Assembly: GCA_963575745.1 (NCBI GenBank)
Contig: CAUYUJ010015948.1
Span: 857,681 to 921,680 of the forward strand
DNA from: Prorocentrum cordatum
Taxonomy: Eukaryota; Sar; Dinophyceae; Prorocentrales; Prorocentraceae
Reading direction: 5' to 3'
Length of the DNA: 64,000 bases
Shown: piece after piece, positions 58,320-64,000 of the stretch
How the letters are laid out: each line of letters begins with the position of its first letter
Position numbering within the stretch: the first letter of the stretch is position 1
Program-made: the position numbers and the translations under genes
The notes under the pieces: generated by a model
What the model saw: only the letters and a program-made list of their open reading frames with translations
Told to the model about the DNA's origin: nothing
Database searches by the model: none

Positions 58320-59708
58320 CTACCATTGTCGATGAGAGCATGGACCGCGGGCGAACTCTGACTGGCTCGGCTCCCCGGAAACCAGATCCACATTGGCGAG
58401 AGCGCTCGCTGCGCGCATACTTTCCCCGGGGGCAACTTGGAGCTTCTGCTGGGACATCTCGCAAGCTGCCGCCAGGAGTGAGGAGGCGTCGTCGCGGTGC
58501 GGCGGCGACGGGGGGGTGGGGGGGGCACCGCCTGCACTTCGGGCCTCCTCTCCTTGCTCGGGAGCGGGGGTCCTCCAGGGTATCTCCGCGCCGCTGGGAT
58601 CTTTTAGCTGCAAAGATGCGCCGTGCTCGTTTTCGACTACAGGCGCAAGTCCGATGGGGCCCTCGTCGTGCACGTCGAGACCCGTTGGCCTCCAATAAGT
58701 GCCAGCGGAGACAAGAGAAATTTGCGCTGCTCCCGCTTCTTCTAACTCCTGCTTCAAACTCATTAAAATCCGACGCTCCAGCTCGCCCAAGAAGATGTGA
58801 AGCGAGCTGCATTCAGGCCGCGCTCTCGCGACATCCTGATACAACGTGTCGTGCTCGAGGAGAAATCGAGCGGCCTTGGTTACTTCCGTTTCTCAGCCCG
58901 TCCAAATGCGGAAGCCAGTCAGGCCGCTCCTCAGGATCTGGCGAATGCCGACCGTTGGGGCTGGTCGCCCAGATGGGCAGCTTCCTGGCGACGTCCACCC
59001 CGACGTCGACATACCCAGAGACGAAACTCTTCCACCCGCCCCAGTTGCTGACGACGTCGCACAGAAGTGGGGGCTCTGACTCGACGCATATCCTCTCGTG
59101 CCGCTTCAAGGCCACAACCGGCAAACTGAATAATGCAACCTTGATGTCGAGTTCCAGAGCGTCTCTTAGAATTCCAGCCACAGCAGCGCGCCGAGCCTCC
59201 TTGCTAATCTTCTGCAGGGATGGGCTTGCTGTGAAAAGCCTCCCATAACCCTGCTTTGCGTATTTGCGAGGAAGGCTCCGCAGGGGGCACTGCTTGCCGT
59301 CTCCAGCGGCTTCCACGGACGCGGTCCCTCGTTTTTCAAATAAACGAGCATAGCTTTGAATCGGGGCGCGTCGCCTGTCGGCCACCGAATCGACGCGGGC
59401 AGCAAAGGCGACGATGTCCACGACGTCCGCCACCGAGCAGACAACGGAGCAGCAGATGGGGCGAAGTTCTTACTCGTCGTCAGAGAAAAATAATAGTCGC
59501 CCCTAAGCCGACCTCCCATGGCCCATCTCTCGCTAGGGGGCGCCGCCGGGGATGGAATGCTGCAATCTCGGGACAGCTTCGCCATCGCGTCAGCCACCGC
59601 TGGAAATCGCAGCGCGTAGCGCTGCTGCTTGCCGAAGAAGTTCACGTCGGTGTTTTCCTGGGCCACGTAATCGGCCAAAGGCCCGCGGCTTTTTGCGAGC
59701 GACACCAA
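58320..59708 (-). pseudogene. Hypothetical protein upstream of the transposase, frameshifted
   Basis: Three overlapping minus-strand frames (59166-59708, 58813-59433, 58320-58844) read in series. Preserved segments include EPPLLCDVVSNWGGWKSFVS, GYVDVGVDVARKLPIW, ARPECSSLHIFLGELERRIL and TYWRPTGLDVHDEGPIGLAP. The composition is that of a real protein, but I cannot name the family. Frame changes near 59.43 and 58.83 kb may be introns or mutations. Its same-strand position next to the transposase suggests the two could belong to one element. Confidence 0.5.
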
Positions 59709-59709
59709 T

Positions 59710-60530
59710 TTCGTAAACGCGGAATCTCTGGGAACGTCGAGTTTATTGCGTCACTGTTCCCGCAGCCTTCCAGTTCCCCACTTGTCTTCCTGTGCCTCTT
59801 GGTAGCTTGCGCTCCTCCCCGTGTTTCTGTTTGGTTTTTCCTCCCACAACTTTCTCAAGCAGTTTGCTAATGTTTCCCAGTCGGGGTCGTTGCCGCCAGA
59901 CCGCCCGCGTGCGGCGCCAGATGATAAATCCATGACGCATGTGGGCCTGGGCTCGCATTGCTGATTGGGCAGGCGGCGGATGCACTAGCGCGTCGACACC
60001 TTCATGTGGTCATCGAGATTATCTGGTTCGAGCGTGCTCACATTGACTTCCAATGTCCTGGCCAACTGCCGCGCGGTTGCTCCGTCGAGCGCCGAGCTTG
60101 CGCCGCGCCGCGTCCGGCGGCAGGGCTGCGCCGGGGCGAACGTCATCAACGAACGCCCGCTCGAACCGGAAAATAAAAAAAAAATGGCACAGCTTGCAGC
60201 AATGAAGCGCCCGATCGGGCAGGGTGCTTGAGCCGATAGAAGATGCGCAAGGCCTACCTAGTCTCTCCAGCGCAACGAAAATCGTTACATTTGACAGCCC
60301 TGTGGGTATCATCAGTATCACCACCACCACCACCATCAACGCCGTCACCGTCCCCACCTGTGGGGGGGAACTCGACGAGCACGTGGTTAGTTCAATATTT
60401 ATATTATTATCATCGTCATCAATATTATTGACATTATTATACGTACTACCTCTTACAATCCGCCGACCCTGTCGGCGTGTGGAAGAGGCTTTGTTGTTTG
60501 CCCCATCTTCCTCGTCGTTCCTCTTTCCCG
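59710..60530. other. Intergenic, no recognised gene
   Basis: No supported gene. It includes an A-rich run near 60171-60184 and CACCACCACC/ATTATTATC microsatellite patches around 60315-60440. Confidence 0.45.
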
Positions 60531-60534
60531 TTTC

Positions 60535-61075
60535 CCTGCGGCGTCGTCGCTTCTGTCCCTTCCCTACAGCCTTCTCCTCCACTGCGCCCGTCGCTTTCTC
60601 TCCGGTCCTAAGACCTTTTCCTGGAACGCGTCGGTGCAAACCGAAACGGAACGACGTCGCCTCTGAGTCAAAGGGGAACCCCTTCCCTTTCTTCCCTTCC
60701 CCGCCAGGGGGGGGGGGGGGGCGGGGGGGGGCCTGGGTCAGATGCGCCGCCCTCCCGGCGTCGCTTCTGCCCCTTCCCTACAGCCTTCTCCTCCACTGCG
60801 CCCGTCGCTTTCTCTCCTGTCCTAAAACCTTTTCCTGGGGCCTGAAGCGTGTCGGCACAGGCCGAAACGGAACAACGTCGCCTCTGAGTCAAAGGGAAGT
60901 CTTTCCCTTTCTTCCCTTCCCCGCCAGGGGGGGGGGGGGCCGGGGGGGGTAGCGGGGGGGGGCATGGGTCAGATACGCCGCCCTCCCGGCGTCGCTTCTG
61001 CCCCATCCCTGCGGCCTTCTCCTCCACTGCGCCCGTCGCTTTCTCTCCTGTCCTAAAACCTTTTCCTGCGGCGTC
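60535..61075. repeat. Three tandem copies of an about 220-bp unit with long G runs
   Basis: GCGTCGCTTCTGCCCCTTCC, then CCTTCTCCTCCACTGCGCCC and GTCGCTTTCTCTCC recur near 60542, 60759 and 60988. The first two copies end CCCCGCCAGGGGGGGGGGG with G runs at 60708-60731 and 60927-60961. The third copy is truncated. Confidence 0.88.
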
Positions 61076-61089
61076 TGATGCCGTCTCAA

Positions 61090-61300
61090 ACCCCTCTCAG
61101 ACATCTGTCCCTGCTCCTCCTCCATCGTTTTCGTCGTCCACGCCTGCTCCATCCTCTTCCTCCTCCTCCCCCTTCTCTCCCTTTTCCATTTCTCCTTCTC
61201 CTCCTCTTCCTCCTCCTCTTGCTCCTCCTCCCCCTTTTCCTCCTCCTTCTCCTCCTCCTCCTCTTCCTCCTGCCCCCTCCCCCCCCCTTTTGCCGTCGAG
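61090..61300. repeat. (CCT/CTT)n pyrimidine tract
   Basis: CTCCTCCTCTTCC-type repeats of about 200 bp. The Glu/Lys/Arg frame on the other strand is compositional. Confidence 0.85.
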
Positions 61301-61447
61301 AGTCGATGCCTCCTGGGTCGGCGGCGCAGGCCGCAAGGCCCGCGCAACAACATGTGCTACTTCGAGCAATGCCAACAGCGATGGTGGACATCGATCTATT
61401 GGTCGTATTTCTCAGGGGCCCACTACACTGATCCCCCCCAGAAAGCG

Positions 61448-61496
61448 CGCCCCCCCCCCCCCCCCCCCTCCTGGGGCGACCACGTGCGTGTGTATA

Positions 61497-61536
<40 letters not shown>

Positions 61537-61570
61537 TATATATAGCTCGCCCCCCCCCCCCCCCCCCCCC
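61448..61570. repeat. Poly-C / (AT)n / poly-C composite
   Basis: A C run at 61450-61468, an AT repeat at about 61494-61544 and a second C run at 61551-61571. Confidence 0.95.
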
Positions 61571-61667
61571 CAAGATCTGCACTTTCGTGCCCTGTTCATG
61601 TCTTCAACTCATCTCTTCCTCATCCTCTTCTTTGCCCCCCATTGCCCCCCGCTCCCAGGTGGCGAAT

Positions 61668-62070
61668 TGTTCCAGTCAGATACGGGGCGACACGATTCAA
61701 GGGGCGACGTGCTCCAGATCGCGCAGGGGCGAGCTGCTCCATCCAGAGACGGGGCGATTGGCTCCAAGGGGCGAGATGCTCCAGATACGTAGGGGCGAAT
61801 TGCCCCATCCAGAGACGGTGCGAAATGCTCCACCCAGAGACGGGGCGAACGGCTCCAAGGGGCGAAACGCTCCAGATACATAAGGGCGAACTGCTCCATC
61901 CAGAGACGGGGCAAAATGCTCCATCCAGAGACGGGGCGACAGGCTCCAAGGGGCGAAACGCTCCACATACATAGGGGCGAACGGCTCCATCCACAGACGG
62001 GGCGAAATGCTCCATCCAGAGACGGGGCGAAAGTCTCCAAGGGGCGAAGCGCTCCAGATCACACAGGAGC
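61668..62070. repeat. Minisatellite of GGGGCGAAATGCTCCATCCAG type, about 13 units
   Basis: Two alternating variants, GGGGCGAA-TGCTCCATCCAG AGAC and GGGGCGAAACGCTCCAGATAC, repeat every 26-32 bp. Open frames on both strands come from the repeat. Confidence 0.9.
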
Positions 62071-62164
62071 GAAATTCCCTAGTTCTGTGTTGCATTGCGT
62101 TGGATTGCATTTGCATTGTTGCAATAGAATGCATTCCAGTACAATGCGTGCATTCTCGACCCTC

Positions 62165-62560
62165 CCTTCCTCATCAATCGCCTCCTCCTCCTCCTCCTTC
62201 TCCTCCTCCTCCTTCCTCCTCCTCCTCGCCCCCCCCTCCCCCTCCCCGTCCTCCTCCGCTTATTTTTCCTCCTCCTCCTCTCCCTCCTCCTCCCCCTCCT
62301 CCTCCTTCTCCTCCTCCTCCTCATCCCCCTCCCCCCTCCGTCTCCTCCTCGTCGTCGTCCTCCTCCTGTACTTCCTCCTCCATCCCATCCTCCTCCTCAT
62401 TCTCCTCTTCCTGCTCCCCCTCCTCTTCCCTCCTCCTCCTCGTCCTCCCCCTCCTCCTCCTCCTTCCCCTCCCCCCCTCCTCCTGCCCCTCCTGTTCCTC
62501 CTCCGTCTTCCCGTCTTCCCCCCCGCGCTTCTTCTCCCTCGCCCTCACTCGCTTTCGACG
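62165..62560. repeat. (CCT)n pyrimidine-rich tract upstream of the PP2C exons
   Basis: Nearly continuous TCC/CCT repeats for about 370 bp, ending in CTTTCGACGCAACTTTTTCTT next to a TTGCAG acceptor. It may be the 3' part of an intron. Confidence 0.85.
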
Positions 62561-62582
62561 CAACTTTTTCTTCATGTTGCAG

Positions 62583-63553
62583 CGCGTTCTGGCCCGAGCC
62601 TGCTTCGACGCAGAACTCGCGACGCAGCTTCCACGAACCCTCGCGGCAGCAATGCCGATGATGCTCCGCCTCGCCTCCTGGCGCGCCGCCAAGGCGCAGC
62701 GCCCGCTCCTCAACGAGCCCAGCGCCGACATGACGGCGGCGGCGGCTAATTGGGGCGTCGCGCGCGACGGGGTAAGCGGAGTCGCGCCCCGCTTCAACCC
62801 TGAGGACCTCTCGTGGGACCTCCGGAACTGCCTCCGCTTCTTACTCCGCCAGCGGTTCCACTGGGCGGGCGACAAGCAAGAGTTCGACGCCCAGGTGGTC
62901 CGCGAGATCGGCGGCGACGCGCGGGGCATGGCCACGGACGCTCCTGCGGCGTGGGCGGCGAGGCCCGAGCAAACAGGAACAATAACATATGCACACACCA
63001 AACGACAAACAAAACAGTTACGTAAACCACAGCAACATAAACCACGAGGCTCTTGCAGCTCGCCATCCAGACCACCACGTTGCACGGCTCCACCACGGTC
63101 GTTTTTTTCTCTGTGTCTGGCGCCAAGATGGCCTACTGCCACATCGGGGACGTATCCATCCAGGTATGGCGCAAGTCGGCTCTGACGGGGTGCGACACGC
63201 GGCTATTTATCACCAGGGACCACCACGTCCGCATCGCCACGGCTTCAGGCGAGGTGATCGGTCCGAAGCAGGTCGCGTTTTTGCCTGGCGTGGCCAGGGT
63301 TGGCGTTGATCTGGAGCGTGCCGTGGCACAGGCCAAGTACGGCACCGTCAATTTGAACCCGAGAGACATCATCCTCTGTTGCTCCGACGGCATCGTTGAT
63401 AACGTGCCTTACGAGAGCTTCAAGGTCATACTCACAGGCGCCGATGATGACGTTCACGCCGCGGCCGACCATATGGTCAAGTGCGCGCAGCTGCACGGCG
63501 CGCCCAAGCCCGACGACATCTCGATCGTGATCGGCGTCGCCGGGTGCGCGTGA
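62583..63553 (+). CDS. PTC7-like PP2C protein phosphatase, last two exons (5' part missing)
   Basis: Exons 62583-62962 and 63049-63553 join in phase (AG|G) to 294 codons. PP2C enzymes remove phosphate from Ser/Thr using two metal ions. Metal-site motifs seen are NWGVARDGVSGVAP (equivalent to GVADGVGGW), AYCHIGDVSIQVW (GDS-like), ILCCSDGIVDNVP (TDG-like with the D-N pair) and KPDDISIVIGVAG (DDITVVV-like), ending at TGA 63551-63553. The first strands of the fold are not encoded here. A TTGCAG acceptor directly precedes the first exon, so upstream exons should lie elsewhere. An ATG at 62574 is an alternative start, but it lies in the acceptor region. Confidence 0.7.
62963..63048 (+). other. PP2C intron (86 bp), GC-AG type
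   Basis: It runs from AG|GCCCGAGCAAAC to AACCACGAG|GCTCTTGC. Joining gives GCG GCG AGG CTC TTG CAG in frame. An alternative acceptor after TTGCAG at 63058 would need a different donor. Confidence 0.6.
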
Positions 63554-63589
63554 GGCCTCGGATTTTCTCGACGAGCGCATTTGGACCAC

Positions 63590-64000
63590 CAAACACTGCC
63601 ATGTTCCAAGATTTCTAAGATTTCCGCAACCATCCCAAGGCCCTGCGGAGCAGCCGCGCGCACACAGCAACCCAGAATGGTCGCCAAACGCTGCTATTTT
63701 CTAAGGTTCCTGAGGCAACCGAAGGAAGGTGGCCACCAAACACTGCTATTTTCTAAGATTTCTAAGATTTCTAAGATTTTCGCAACCTTTCAAGCCAGCC
63801 TGGGGATGGCTGCGGAAATCTTAGAAATCTTAGACAATAGCAAGGTGTTTGGTGGCCACCTTCCTTCGGTCGCCTTAGGAATCTTTGAACATAGCAGCGT
63901 TTGGTGGCCATTCAGGGTTGCTGTGTGCGCGTGGCTGCTCTGCAAGGCCTTGGGATGGTTGCGGAAATCTTAAAAATCTTAGAAAATAGCAAGGTGTTTG
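63590..64000. repeat. About 411-bp near-perfect palindrome, cut by the window edge
   Basis: The right half (about 63796-64000) is the reverse complement of the left half (63590-63795) with about 10 percent differences. Matching blocks include CCGCAACCATCCCAAGGCC with GGCCTTGGGATGGTTGCGG. Each arm also holds two direct copies of CCAAACRCTGCTATTTTCTAAG. It starts 37 bp after the PP2C stop codon. Confidence 0.9.

Overview
The window looks like nuclear DNA of a dinoflagellate. The reasons are high GC, long repeat-dense stretches between genes, giant Ty1/copia-type LTR retrotransposons of the dinoflagellate style, and two host genes whose introns fit an AG|GC...AG|GC boundary pattern. No genus can be assigned from the sequence alone.

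Layout. 1-5086: low-complexity and degenerate repeats, ending in a plus-strand Gag-like remnant. 5092-25139: an old, decayed LTR element (here Element 2), minus-strand, flanked by the 5-bp target duplication ATGTC and carrying about 3.4 kb of satellite DNA. It keeps a copia RNase H and a decayed Tpt1/KptA-like domain. 25140-26830: spacer, beginning with the continuation of the interrupted Gag-like remnant. 26831-43237: a young 16.4-kb LTR retrotransposon (Element 1), minus-strand, with 284-bp LTRs differing at 2 positions, target duplication ATTCC and a tRNA-type primer-binding site. 43243-47400: simple repeats and several small foldback elements. 47411-49817: a three-exon acyl-CoA synthetase-type gene (minus). 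49818-56780: GC-rich sequence, a 73-bp satellite, foldback elements and microsatellites. 56783-59708: an IS1595/Merlin-like transposase with a decayed companion ORF. 60184-62530: simple and tandem repeats. 62583-63553: the last two exons of a PTC7-like PP2C phosphatase (plus), followed by a 411-bp palindrome at the window end.

Element 1 is the centrepiece. From an ATG inside the 5' LTR to the final stop it is one reading frame of 5,269 codons, interrupted by one TAG, one TGA and one 62-bp insertion of three palindromes. The polyprotein order is Gag (two hydrophobic segments, CCHC knuckle), a complete Tpt1/KptA RNA 2'-phosphotransferase-like domain with its R-H-R-R tetrad, a RING-like domain, a DIG-type aspartic protease, a Rossmann methyltransferase-like domain, integrase, reverse transcriptase and RNase H. 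Its coding sequence is peppered with a 14-bp mini-hairpin whose stem changes in a compensatory way. Element 2 has a different mini-hairpin family and its own Tpt1-like remnant.

The host genes also carry a transposon signature. The first intron of the acyl-CoA synthetase gene has 28-bp terminal inverted repeats reaching its splice sites, the hallmark of an introner.
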